Assembly: GCF_009389715.1 (NCBI RefSeq)
Contig: NW_024067782.1
Span: forward strand, 124,001-188,000
Length of the DNA: 64,000 nucleotides
Source: Phoenix dactylifera
Taxonomy: Eukaryota > Streptophyta > Magnoliopsida > Arecales > Arecaceae
Direction of reading: 5' to 3'
Shown here: positions 24,232-37,242 of the stretch, in pieces
Numbering within the stretch: the first letter of the stretch is position 1
Layout: every line of letters starts with the position of its first letter
Notes under the pieces: generated by a model
Databases searched by the model: none
What the model saw: only the letters and a program-made list of their open reading frames with translations
What the model was told of the DNA's origin: nothing
Program-made: the position numbers and the translations under genes

Positions 24232-27200
24232 AGATACTTGGCTGCCACTTTCTTCCTTGCTTCATGCATTGAATCTACCATCCAATTTCATGGGACATGG
24301 ACACCATTGATGTAGTTTTTTCAGTTAGAATGAGCAGGCCTGCCATGAGTGACTTGTGTCGTGGATATCCTTAGACTAATGACTATGGCTTTAAAATCAT
24401 TTAGTATTCAATGCATAAATATAATTTTTGTCAAAATCAAAAAGTGCGATTATGTGGGATGCACTAAACACAAGGGATATATTGTTTGTTGATGGAAACA
24501 ATTGATAATTATTATATGTTGAATTATGAACATGGTGCTATCTTTACCCTGATGGCTAAGAGATGGATTTGTATGAATTTTCTTTTTTGCTTTTGAGTGG
24601 ATTGCAGAACCGCTTGTGCTTTAATGAAGTGCTTACATAGATACACATGCTGTGTGGGTAACTGTTGGAGATTAAAGGCAACATTATTCACAGAATGGAT
24701 GTAAGAAGGACAACAAAGACATGGAGATTAAGCCATCTAGATTTTGCAAATCTTACTCAAGCTACTGACAACTAATCAGAAAACCTTTTGCAATCTAGTT
24801 TGTTTCTTTGAGGCCTGCTCCAATAGGCTAGCCAATGCAGTGATATTTTAGCTTGCAGCATATTAGAAACTTAATGGTGTACTGGAGCCGAATGTTATAC
24901 CACAAGATGAACCCTTTATACTTGCAATAACTCATCCTGCAAGCCATGTCTTCTAATTTGTTGTGTTTTTTTTTTTTTTCTGAGAGCTCGACAACATAGA
25001 AGGCGCTCCCTCCACCAGATCATACAAGCATGGGCAAATCTATCGGCTCCACAGCTTTGCTGGACTCCCTTGTTCCATTGGTATGACATAGAAGATACCT
25101 CTCCTTGTCTACCGACGAAATTTTTTTGTATGGGGTACGAACTTGGATCCTCTCTCCAAACTTGGAAGCTTCGGCCAATCTATCTTAGATGCTTAAAGCC
25201 CACAGAAACTTGGTCATGCCATAGTCTTCATCTCAAATTCCTTTTCCTATTGTATTGAAGGAAAGATTTTTTATTCATTTCAACATGTCAGGAATTTTTC
25301 ATTTAACATGTGGAGGGGGAACCATTGGTGATGCTTCCTACTGAATGTACACTTCTATTTGTAGATTCCCACTAGTAAACTAAAGCATCTGGTAAGTCCC
25401 AAAGATGAAGTTTCCTAAGATGCAAAAGCGTGCAGAAAAAAAAAAACAGAAATGTAGCATACCTGGAACTTGAGCGTCGGGCCATCTAGATACTGAACCT
25501 GAATCAAATTAGCTCCTAATCTAAGATTCAGACTTAAATCTGACTTATCCTCTTGGTGGATTTGAAAATTTGGATTAAGTCCAGATTTAAGGGGGTAAGT
25601 TTTGCATTGTCTTCAGACTAATTGTTGCAGGTAATGAATAGATCAGCTGAAGTCTGATAAAATGGATGCATTCTTGCAAAATTCGATCTTAACTCGATTG
25701 GAGTTCAGGCTTCAAAACATACTCCTTGCAGAATAGTTGGAGAGAAACAGAAACACGGGATTTTTGCTTGGAAGCACTCATCCCACAAGCAAATCCTCAA
25801 AATCTTCTTCCTAGTACAGACTGCATCAATCAGACTCAACCTTCTCCTCTTGCCTTCAAACATGGGATATTATCAAGTTGGCGACACTTCTGTTCTTCTC
25901 TCTCCAACAATCTTATTCTTATAACTCACCTCTTTTGTTTGTTTTTTTTTTTTTTTAAATTTTTACATCCGTATGATGTAAATATGTTTTCTCTTCATGA
26001 ATCGATAATTATTTTTGGGTTGGAGGAACCTTTCTTCCTTGTGTGTGTGCAGTGTGCGCGTGTGAGATAGAGAGAGAACAGAATGTAGCATTTAAGACTT
26101 AGATAAAACATGGGCCAAGTCAAATTAATGTGATTATAGATCTTATCATCTTTGGGATTGTTTCTTAGCCTTGCTGTGCTAAGGCAGTATATCATTTCTT
26201 GACAAGGTTTATCTCTTTCATATCAAAACAAGTTTCTTCTCTTTGAATCGTCATTCTTTCTTTTTCCTCTTTTTATTTTGTGTGTGTGTGTGTGTTGTTA
26301 TAATTGAGCCATGAAATCTGAACAAAGAACATCCATATGCAGAGTAGAAGGCTTGATTCGAACTTGGGATAACACAGAGGATGGCACTTTTATACTCTTA
26401 GTTAAGGCACAACAAAGCTGTTTTGATTTTTGTTCAAAAATATTGGTCTTTTCCTCCTTTAATTCAAACGTCAGAAAGTAAATGTTCTTTTCCTCATTTC
26501 TTTTCGCCTTGTGTCTTGGTCAACCTTCAAATGTTGTTCTGATTGCATGAATCGCTTCTCTAATAGATTGAGTTCCTTTTGTGGCTGAAAAGATCTTCTA
26601 GTAAAAATCAATACTGGTTTATAAAAAATCTGATGGCAAGTTAGGCCTGCTCTAACTCTGCTCTCAATACTTTGTAAATGATACATTATTTTTGCAAAAG
26701 GCCAAGATCTTGTGAAGTTCTTGTGATTTGGGGTTGCAAACCATGGGCTCAAGCCCATGATTACTAGTCTGCTGCTTATTGGTTGGCTAAATCATAAATA
26801 AGTTGCATAATGATATATAGTTGAATACATTCTCAACGCAATTTATTCGAGAACTAAAAATAAGCAAACTAGAGATGTCGTACCGATGAATATCTAATTA
26901 ATCTCGACATGCGCTCAATCTCTTTTCTTCACCTTTTGCACCTTTTAAGATGGGTATCTTGATGTGAACAAAGACTTACCCTTGCGGATTTATTTTTCAC
27001 TCATGCCAGAGATTCTGGGTTCAATTTTTTAAAAATGTATTCCTAATTATTCTAGATAAAATTGTGTGAATATTCAAGGCATGTTTGAATATTCTTATAG
27101 GTAGACTAAAAATTCTATAGAAATCGAATATGTTGATTCATCTACCTTGCATTTTCTAAGAACTGTCTGAACGCAACCTAGATTTTAGCTTTTGGGCTGC

Positions 27201-27541
27201 AGAAAGGAAAAAAAAAGACCTATTTTTTCTTCTTCCTACGAGATTTAGGCTGAATGGAGTTTGGTTGATACGCTTAAATGGATAGCTCAATCTATAAATT
27301 CGATAGAATTTTCAGCTTAATTATGTAGAAATTGCCAAATAGATCCTAAATAGTATTGCAATTACTAGGAGAAAAATAACTTATGAGTTGCAAATCCAAA
27401 TGGCAGGCAAATTAGGCCTGCTCAACCTCCACTTGATGTATGAAACCCAACGAGTTAGGCTAGACCGGTCCAAAGGGAGTTGGACGGAGCATAAACGCAT
27501 CTGATCTCCCAGTTCCTGCGGGACATCCTATCATTCTATGG
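24232..27541. other. Intergenic region between the HIG1 and eL22 genes
   Basis: The first few hundred bases are probably the HIG1 3' UTR. The rest is AT-rich, with poly-T runs near 24967-24980 and 25940, and a (TG)n run near 26280. No gene or bounded element is recognised. Confidence 0.4.
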
Positions 27542-27653
27542 TTTAAATAGGAGCCGCCACTGGGATTCCGTTTTCTTTTCTGAAAACCCTAGCCCTAACC
27601 CTTACTCTGAACGTAGCGCCGCCGAGGTCCGGAGAGGAAGAGAAGGGGAGAAG
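27542..27653 (+). promoter_or_regulatory. Core promoter and 5' UTR of eL22 with a telo-box
   Basis: A TATA-like TTTAAATA starts at 27542. The telo-box AAACCCTA lies at 27584-27591, followed at once by the related GCCCTAACCC. Telo-boxes close to the transcription start are typical of plant ribosomal protein genes, where they act with other elements in growth-dependent expression. Confidence 0.6.
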
Positions 27654-29679
<2,026 letters not shown>

Positions 29680-30756
29680 TTGTTCTTAGCAGATCTATAT
29701 TCTATGCTTGTTTTAGTTAAATTTTGAGGTTTTAGAAGGTTTCTTTTTTATCTGAGGCTGCCATATTTGGACTCTATATTCCTGTCTTTGCATTTATAAG
29801 AGGACTAGAATTTGTAAACTTCTAATTACCAGGTATCAAATTGTGTTGGTATTGCCTTTATATGTTTGATCTGTATTTTCATTTATGCATGAAAGAATGT
29901 TTGAGGTTCATTTCTTTTCCAATAGCAAGTTCGTTGTGGATGTCTTTTTTGATTTCAAATCAGTTGGCTGCTGACTGGAAGGAGACCCCAAATCTCTTGA
30001 TAGCTGGAGTGGCCTCTTGGTGTGTGTGTTCTGGTATGCTTCAAATCCAAATCTGTTCGTTTTTGTATTTCTATATATTGATCCAAGCAGTGAATCCTTG
30101 TTGATAGATTTAATCTTGGTTTAAGTACTGGTTTTAAGCAGTATATTATATTGTCTGGTATGATGCACTTAAAATATGTTAGCTATTATTATCTCAATCA
30201 AGGCATTTACAGTGGCGTAGTTTTGTTTTTGTTTTTTTGAGAAAACAGAGAGCAGATCTATTATTTGTTCATGATTGTGGGATGCATTGTCCAAAAATCT
30301 AATTCAGAACCGCCAGTTACTAAATAGATGGATGCGACTGGAGTATTCTTAATTTTTTCTTTTATTATCTTAAAAGCAATTCTTTAATTATTAAGTATAA
30401 AATCAATAGCTAAATTGATGCTTAATCTTGTTTCCGCTACGTTGGTCCTTTTTTTGGTAAGAGAGGAGTTTTACAAAAACTCTATCAAACACACGGCCAC
30501 CCCCCTTAGCGAAAAAAAAAAAGAGAAAAACCACGGCCACCCTTATCTGCCTATACCAACAACATAAAGGGGGTCAGAAAGGAAGATCATGCGTCCAGGA
30601 AAGAGAAAAAGAGGCAAAATGACCAGATATCCATGAGAAAGAAGTGGGTTATGCGTGTGTACGAAGAGCTGCAGGTATCCAAGAAACTAAGGTAGAAAGA
30701 GTGCCTACTTGTATAGGAGGTCTGTAACTCATCAAGAACTTAGCACAAGTCTACTT
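29680..30756. other. eL22 3' UTR and intergenic DNA
   Basis: The eL22 3' UTR probably fills the first 200-300 bases. No further gene is recognised before the TRIM-like element. Confidence 0.4.
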
Positions 30757-30759
30757 ATT

Positions 30760-31147
30760 GTCATAGTCCGGCAATCCAAAAACTTAAGCTCTTGAAAACA
30801 GTAGGATTCATATAAACTTATGTGACATTTTTTTTATTAGTCAATGTGAGGTTATGACAATTTTAAAGTCCTCCTCATGGTTGACTTCTACTTGAGAGAG
30901 AAGAGACATTCATGGCCTAGATCTTAGGCAACCTACTGGATCCTCCACGACCTCGGTAACTCAGTGAGGGACTTCTATGACTACTAAACATTGTGACGGC
31001 TCTGATACTATTTACCATGGATTCAACAATACAAAAACTTAAGCTATTGGAAGAAGGGATGGCTCGGGCTAATAAACCTATGTGGTACCTTTTTTTATTC
31101 GTCAATGTGAGACTATGAGACTATGCTGTCTAACTCGGTCTCTAACA
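30760..31147 (-). mobile_element. TRIM-like miniature LTR retrotransposon, degenerate
   Basis: Two related segments, about 30760-30859 and 31012-31147, share CAAAAACTTAAGCT, then a TTTATTAGTC-like block and a GTCAATGTGAG motif. Next to the right-hand copy, GGCTCTGATACTA (30998-31010) is near-complementary in the minus orientation to the 3' end of initiator tRNA-Met, a usual primer-binding site for this family. The element is about 390 bp and has no protein. The arrangement TGTTAGAGAC..., PBS, short core, second repeat fits a minus-strand TRIM. The two repeats have diverged, so it is old. Confidence 0.55.
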
Positions 31148-31549
31148 CTGCAGTGATATAGAACAGTCATATGTCCAGCAAAAGAGTCTACTACTTATTT
31201 GCTCAAAACTTTAGGATCCAAGCCAAATCCACCAGAATAAAAAAATGTCTCGTGTAACAGTGACTTTATCAGTCACTCTTTAAGTCATAAAGGGGATGAT
31301 AAAGGAAGAAAAAGGAAACGGGCAACAACCCCACATAAATTTAGATACACTTCATACATAAAGCACACTCAAGGCAAGAAGACAAACACACACCTCCATT
31401 TGTACTCACCACAGATCACCTCAGATAGACCTTTTCTCACGGACACACGGAACAAGACCACCTTAGAGCAGCTCAACTTATTCCACACGCATTATTACAT
31501 GTCACTTGGTGCATGATAAAACCTGGACAAGCTTAGCTGCTGTGCTAAA

Positions 31550-31747
31550 TTACAGAGACAAAATACTCGTCTGAAATTTGTGCTCGGAGGGACCCTTAGC
31601 TCCTTCTGCCTCTGGCTTCTCGCCAGCCGAACTCTCCTCTTCTGGTGTCTGAGTTTTTGGTGGAGCCGCGACCTCCTCCACTTTGTTCTTCACGTCACCG
31701 GCCTCTTGGTTTGCAAGGTTGGTGGGCTTGGTTTGCCCTTCAGCCAT
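31550..31747 (-). CDS. Small acidic protein, tandem paralogue A (unknown function)
   Basis: A 65-residue open frame starting MAEGQTKPTNLANQE. I do not recognise it. It is rich in Glu, Lys, Ala, Pro and Ser, has no cysteine, signal peptide or membrane segment, and is probably disordered. The gene is supported by its tandem paralogue at 36335-36532. That copy has exactly the same length and about 60% identical residues, with the N-terminal MAE.QTK.TNLANQE and the VEEVAAP.KTQ block conserved and no frame-breaking indel. Substitutions that keep the frame over a divergent duplicate argue for selection on a protein. A TATA-like CCATAAATAG lies about 85 bases upstream. The start codon has context CTTCCATGGCT. 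It is single-exon as far as can be seen. Confidence 0.6.
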   Translation of the reverse strand: MAEGQTKPTNLANQEAGDVKNKVEEVAAPPKTQTPEEESSAGEKPEAEGAKGPSEHKFQTSILSL

Positions 31748-31830
31748 GGAAGAGGTTGAACTAAATATAATGCTTACTGCTAATGATTATGGTGTGAAGA
31801 AGTCTCGTTGATTTCTCGGCAAATCAATGG

Positions 31831-31840
31831 CTATTTATGG
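31831..31840 (-). promoter_or_regulatory. TATA-like box of paralogue A
   Basis: On the minus strand this reads CCATAAATAG, at the same place where paralogue B has CTATAAATGG. It is followed in both by ATTGATTTGCCGAGAAAT. Confidence 0.5.
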
Positions 31841-33138
31841 GCATTATCCCAAACAAAATAATTGAGTGCAGAGTTGATATCCTGGTCCCTTCCTCAGCTG
31901 TCCCATTATGCAAGAGAAGGAAGACTCAAAAGTGGAATATATTTCGGAATATAACCCATTATTCGAGAAATGCTATGAGGCCGAATAGCATGGTCCCGAA
32001 AAGCTCCATGCCATATGGCATGACCAAGTTGGTGTAATTCATGTGGTAGGTAATGCACATTGATTGGTGGCCACGCATGACATGTAGATGTTACATGGCC
32101 ACGTCTATGTATAAGATGCATGATTGTGGTGCCATCTGATAAAGTTTTCCTTAGAAAAAAAATACCCCAACCAATAGTTGCATTCTTACTATGGAGCTTC
32201 TTGCGGACTCTATTATTGGTAGTTACGGAGTGAAGTTTGCACTGTAATTATCACTACTAGGTAGTTTAATCCATATGTGAGCTCGTAATTAGTTACTGTC
32301 TGTGATCCCATCTTTTTAAATATATTAAGAGTCTGTTTAGATAATTAGACAGTACTGTCTGTGGATTGAGACAGTAAAATCAGCAAAATCGCAAAATTAT
32401 ACAATGTGTTAGGTATATATTTATAAAATATCTAGGAATAACTTTGGAGTGGGTTAAGCCCGAATTCTGTGCAGATAAAATAAAATAAAGACTTGTTGAG
32501 TTTAGAAGGAAAATCCAAACAGGCTCTAAATGATTCAGAAGGAGGAAAATCATTGGCTGCCGATTTTTTTTTTGAATAGAAAAAGACAGGGAAACCCACT
32601 AATTTTATTGAGGATATTTGTTGTTGAGAGTACTAAGAATTCAATCGGCCATAAACATTTGTTAACAAGTGTTCAATTAATGTTTTGGTTAAAGAATTGC
32701 ATCTCTCCATTGTCCTTTTAGTTTTACGACAATTAGGTTAGAATGCTATGCCGAAATAACACTGGCTTCCTGGCCTTCAATTTATCTTCTAATTCCAGTA
32801 ATTAATTCTAAAGACTACTACTCCATGTGCATGGGCAATGCTTCCTTATTTAGAAAACAGAAGAAAGGCTTAGTTTTGGCATGGCTATACCTGGCTCCCT
32901 TGAGGGAGACTATAGGGAGAATGCAATCAAATTATTTATACTTGGACAAAAACAGGCATGGTGGGCCACCCATCCCAAGTTGGCTGCATGCATGCAAGGG
33001 CCCAACCCCAAGTATGGACCAACGCAGGGACGTCGGCCAAGGTGTATAATTTTTCTTGGATCTTGCATACCGATGGCATTCGGGTGCAAAAGAAGACACA
33101 GAAACCATCAATGACCGCCCGAACAATTGGCAGCGTGA

Positions 33139-33142
<4 letters not shown>

Positions 33143-33195
<53 letters not shown>
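33143..33195. repeat. (GA)n microsatellite
   Basis: About 26 uninterrupted AG units. The matching place in copy B near 61240 has only a short GAGAGAGA run, so the tract expanded in this copy. Confidence 0.92.
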
Positions 33196-33199
<4 letters not shown>

Positions 33200-33225
33200 G
33201 TCTTATTTGAAACATAATTTTATTA

Positions 33226-33467
33226 GAAAAGATGCATTTTGACACTAGAAGTGATCAAGTGGGTTCGGGTCGGAGATGTGCTACTAGTGGAAGGCTACTG
33301 CTCCACGATATCTGTAGACTTCTGAAAGAGTGTGGCTCCTATCAGATCACACATGTCTACAGAGAGGTGAATAGTGTTGTTGATTAGTTGTCCTCTTTGC
33401 GGTTCATCACTTCAGCAGCTTTATTTGGGTTGCATGTGAGCCGCTGTTGTACCAAAAAAAAAAAAAA
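33226..33467 (+). mobile_element. LINE 3' tail fragment with poly(A)
   Basis: The plus-strand frame near 33295-33390 reads LLHDICRLLKECGSYQITHVYREVNSVVD, which resembles the last part of the RNase H-like domain of plant L1 ORF2. An A tract at 33452-33466 would be the poly(A) tail. Copy B of the duplication lacks this block, since there ACATAATTTT runs straight on. This supports an insertion after duplication. It is strongly 5'-truncated. Confidence 0.6.
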
Positions 33468-33790
33468 TCATGCTGTCCCCTGGCTACCAGGCATTTCCAA
33501 AAGCGTCGTCTACATCTATGAGCTAATACAGGGGTGGAGAAAATGCAGACTTTTCGCTAGATGATTAGATAAATAAAGCACCCCAACCACTTCTAATCTC
33601 ACGTACGTGTCTCCTCCAAGACCATTCCTATATATGATCCCTATATATTATACTCATAAATAACTCCAATTAATTCTGTAGTTCTTGAACAATTGTATCG
33701 CATGAGTCAAAATGATGGATTGTCTATACTTCATTTGTGGGACATGAGATATGGGCTCTTGGACTGCCAAATACCAGATATAATATCCAT

Positions 33791-34716
33791 CTGACAGAAG
33801 TGGTAAGAGCCTGCGGATGAGGAGCTTGTGTCCAATAAACTATGGTAGAATATATAGTTTTTCTCTCAAAAATTTACCGTCTTGGTATCGGACTTAGCCG
33901 TACCCTACACTAGTACAATATCGATATGATATAGTACATAAATTTTTTACGTACCGAATGACGGTATGCCATCCATATCAAATACTAGTATCGAATCAAT
34001 ATGGTATGATACGGCTTGTCGTCTGGTTTGGGATAGTATGGTGTACCATAGTAGCATGAGCCCGCCTATTTGGCTATCAAATCGGCCTCCAATACTGCAG
34101 GACGTGGTAAAGCTTTAGCTGCCACTACGTAGGCTTCATACTCCTCATTTATCTTCATGGGCACCACCGGGAGGGATTGAGGCATCCAGTTTTTTTTTTT
34201 TTTTTTTGTATATCCATAAAACATGTTTCTCTAGAATACATTTAAAAAATAAAAATAAAATAAACTCTTTTTTAAAAGAACTTATTCTTTATATTTTACG
34301 AAATATAAACATCAGTTAGATAATTATTTTTCATGTGAAACTCATTTATCTTGAGGAGTTTTTTTTTTCTTTTTCGTATATATATTTTAGTAAACTTATC
34401 TCTGTTGTTTTAAAAGTCTTCTAGCCTCAAAGATTATGTCAAGATCCGAATTTTGCGGCTGACACTAACACAAACTCCAGTGGCCATATCTAACACTTCT
34501 ACCTTCCACTAAAGATAAACAAGGCAATGTTCTGTTTTTTTTTTTTTAAGGAAACATGCCAATGTTCACTTATCAAGTTTTATAACCAATGGAAAGAAGA
34601 ATCTCTGGCTAAATGGTACATTACAATCTTCCATGCATGCTTCCTTTCATGCGTACTAAAAAAAAGCCTGCCAAACAGTAGCTCAACCCAAATTCTTGTG
34701 CAACTTTCACACATAT
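33791..34716. other. Non-coding DNA between duplication copy A and the Mutator-like element
   Basis: Around 33880-34060 words such as GGTATCG, GTACCG and ATGGTATGATACGG recur on both strands, a degenerate self-complementary repeat. Two long T runs follow. No gene is seen. Confidence 0.4.
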
Positions 34717-34725
34717 TTTTATCAT

Positions 34726-35634
34726 GGGTAGTTCTATATACACCCCCCCTAGGACACCCCCCAAAAACCAAAAAAAAAAATACCCAAACTAACCTTTAGT
34801 GTAATTACCATATTGCCCTTGAAATTTTCTCATACACCCCCCCCCCTCCTCCTCCTCCGTTTCGTTTTGAAAAGAAAAAAAAAAACCCCCCCTCAAACCC
34901 CCCTTAAACCCCTCGATCCATTTACATCGTTTAGGCGATCTTTGAAGGAGATTTAAGCCCCATTCGAAGCATGGACAAGCAACTAGTGATTTGGAACGAA
35001 GAATCGGCCGCAAAGGTACGTGTTCCACCTTGTTTCGAAATTTTTTTTTTTCACGGTTCATGCTCCGTTCGGCACTGGATCGCCGAACAAAAGGCTTCTG
35101 TTCGGCTGAACAGTGCCGAACAGAAGCCTTCTGTTCGGCTGAACAGTGCCGAACAGAAGCCTTCTGTTCGGCAACCCTCAACCGAACAGATCTGTTCGGC
35201 TGCACAGTGCCGAACAGAAGGCTTCTGTCCGGCACTGTTCAGCCGAACAGAAGCCTTTTGTTCGGCGATCCAGTGCCGAACGGAGCACGAACCGTGAAAA
35301 AAAAAAATTTCGGGAGAAGCCGGCGAGGTGGTTCCGGGAGAAGCCGGCGAGGTGGTCGGAGATCGGGAGAATGCCGGCGACGAGAGGGAGAAGGGGGAAC
35401 GGGGGGGTTTTGGGCGTTGGCGAGGTGTTTTGGAGGGGAAGAGCGGGGTGGGGGGGGGTTTGGGGGGTGTAGAGAGCAATTTAGGTGAGGGGGTGGGGAG
35501 GGTGGGGGGTAATTTAGGAATTTTTAATTTTTTAGGGGTGTCCTTAGCAAATGGGGGGGTGTAGAGAGTATTTAATTTTTTTTTAATTTTTGGGGGGTGT
35601 CCTGAGCAATAGGGGGGGTGTATATAGAACCACC
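34726..35634. mobile_element. Non-autonomous Mutator-like element (MULE) with perfect 9-bp TSD
   Basis: The 909-bp element is flanked by the same nine bases, TTTTATCAT, at 34717-34725 and 35635-35643. Nine-base duplications are the mark of Mutator-type transposition. The ends are inverted repeats: the left reads GGGTAGTTCTATATACACC, and the right reads GGTGGTTCTATATACACC on the other strand. In both, C-runs and GGACACCCCCCAAAAA follow. The interior has no transposase. It holds a long palindrome at 35036-35312 and G-rich runs at 35398-35625. Open frames on both strands inside it are by-products of the repeat unit. Confidence 0.9.
35036..35312. repeat. Large imperfect palindrome built from GTTCGGC/GCCGAAC repeats
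   Basis: The left arm begins CGAAATTTTTT and continues CACGGTTC, TGCTCCGTTCGGCACTGGA. The right arm ends with the reverse complement of this same sequence. Arms of 100 bases or more differ at only a few positions. The centre repeats CTGTTCGGCTGAACAGTGCC-type units, so it is both palindromic and tandem. Single-stranded DNA or RNA from it would fold into a long hairpin. Confidence 0.88.
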
Positions 35635-35643
35635 TTTTATCAT

Positions 35644-35925
35644 AAGTTCTCCGAAGGTAGTTCTTTTGGAAAATTACTTTTCCATCCCTCTAAAGACTCC
35701 ACTATAACAAAAGTCCCGTTGATAAAAAAAAAACTTCCGATCCACCGCTGCATGGATCTTTAATTTCTGGTCCCTAAGTTACTGTTTCCTTTAGTCCGCT
35801 AAGCAATTTCCCCTAGTTCTTTTGGGCATTTCTCTTTGCCTACTTGCAAGTATAGTGTGTTCAAAATCTTATGATCGTCAAAATCTTATGATTGTAGACA
35901 GCAAACGGTAGTCACCTGATCAGCG
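35644..35925. other. Short non-coding spacer
   Basis: Sequence between the Mutator-like element and duplication copy B. Nothing is recognised. Confidence 0.4.
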
Positions 35926-36334
35926 AGAGAGTTTTACTATTTTGCCTAAAACTTTAGGAACCAAGCCAAACCACCAGAATAATATCACTGCGAGTCGTGT
36001 AACAGCGACTCTGTCTCTCACTTTTTTAAGTCACAAAGGGGAGGATAAATTAAGAAAGAAAAAGGAACCTAGAGACAACCCAAGATGAATTTATACTCAC
36101 GTAGTCACAAAAACAAAATTAGATATACTTCATACATAAAAAGCACACTCGAGTCAAGAAGACAAGCACACCTCCATCTGGACTCACCACAGATCACCTT
36201 AGATAGACCTTTCTCACAGACACAGAACAAGACCACCTTAAAGCAGCTCAACTTATTCCACACACATTATTATATATATATATATATCACTTGGTGCATC
36301 ATAAGAAAGTGGCAGGCTTAGCTGCTAGGCTAGA

Positions 36335-36532
36335 TTACACAGACACACTGGTCGCCTGAAATGTCTGCTTGGAGGTAGCCTTTGCTTCTGCAGCCTCCTG
36401 TTCCTCGCCAGTGGAACTCTTCTCTTCTTCTTCCTGAGTTTTTGTTGGAGCAGCAACCTCCTCCACTTCGTTCTTCACCTCACTGGTCTCTTGGTTGGCA
36501 AGGTTGGTGGTCTTGGTTTGCTCTTCAGCCAT
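36335..36532 (-). CDS. Small acidic protein, tandem paralogue B (unknown function)
   Basis: A 65-residue protein starting MAEEQTKTTNLANQE and ending ATSVSV, paralogous to the gene at 31550-31747. It is highly Glu/Lys/Ser/Thr-rich with no cysteine, so probably soluble and disordered. An in-frame upstream ATG exists at 36613. I reject it because it overlaps the TATA box (CTATAAATGG, minus strand) and would precede any transcript start. It is also not in paralogue A. The start at 36532 has context CTCCCATGGCT and gives the same length as paralogue A. The CACTA element sits about 0.6 kb upstream of the TATA box, so distal regulatory DNA has been displaced by 23 kb while the core promoter is intact. 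Confidence 0.6.
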   Translation of the reverse strand: MAEEQTKTTNLANQETSEVKNEVEEVAAPTKTQEEEEKSSTGEEQEAAEAKATSKQTFQATSVSV

Positions 36533-36610
36533 GGGAGAGGTTGAACCAAATGCTAACTGCTGCTGATATGTTCTGAAGAAGTCCTGGGCATTTCTCGGCA
36601 AATCAATGGC

Positions 36611-36620
36611 CATTTATAGA
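36611..36620 (-). promoter_or_regulatory. TATA box of paralogue B
   Basis: The minus strand reads CTATAAATGG, about 80 bases upstream of the ATG at 36532. It is conserved in position with the TATA-like box of paralogue A. Confidence 0.6.
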
Positions 36621-37242
36621 GCTAGGGGTGGTGTGAGGGGAAACGAAAATGATTGTAGGCCGGGGAAAAAAGTTGACAGAACCAAAATTATTGCAGATTT
36701 CATATCGTGGTCCCTTCCCCAGCTGCCACACAATCAAAACAACGAGACAAATACGATTTTTTCTTTTTTTTTTTTGCAAAAAAAAAAATTTCTCACATGC
36801 AACGTATGTGAAATTATTCAGCAGATACTGAATGAGTGGTTGACGGCAAGCAGCGTCGAAAGATCAGGGTTTTTCTTCTTTATCTTCTCTTTTTCTTTCT
36901 GAAAAATACTGTCTTAACTTTTGGAAATGATTTGTTCAGAAGGCAATTTGATTGTGAACGATAATGCAAGTGCAGCCAGACGAAATATATTTTGGCATAT
37001 AACCGATTATTCTAACCGGAGCAATCCTATCCATGAGCAAGCTGGTGTATAGTAGGCCATGCATATTGATTTGTGGCCATGCATGACATGTGGATGTTAC
37101 ATATGGCCACGTGTATGTATAGGATGCATGATTGTGATGTCACTGACAATGCCTTCTTTAGAAAAATTACACCAATCAATAGTTGCATTCTTACTGTCAC
37201 TACAAAAGAAGGAATAACTCCCGGCAGTTTTTTTTGTCTCTA

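Larger units (their letters stand above)
31190..33790. repeat. Tandem segmental duplication, copy A
   Basis: Copy A contains the 65-codon minus-strand gene at 31550-31747 with its 3' and 5' flanks. Matches to copy B run through its 3' flank (CCACAGATCACCT, AAGACCACCTTA, CAGCTCAACTTATTCCACAC) and its promoter (TTTCTCGGCAAATCAATGG). They continue upstream through AATAGTTGCATTCTTACT, TAGTTACGGAGTGAAGTTTG, CCCAAGTTGGCTGCATGCAT and CATACTTCATTTGTGGGA. Ends are approximate. Copy A has no CACTA insertion and so shows the empty site at about 32189-32192. Confidence 0.85.

Noticed and set aside
34789..35488. Several overlapping frames of 100-165 codons on both strands with repeated AEQK/SVR words
   Set aside because: They arise from the tandem and palindromic GTTCGGC unit of the Mutator-like element. 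A palindromic repeat with no in-phase stop is open in several frames at once.
36533..36613. Upstream in-frame ATG extending paralogue B by 27 codons
   Set aside because: The ATG is part of the TATA box region, and the extension is not conserved as a frame in paralogue A.
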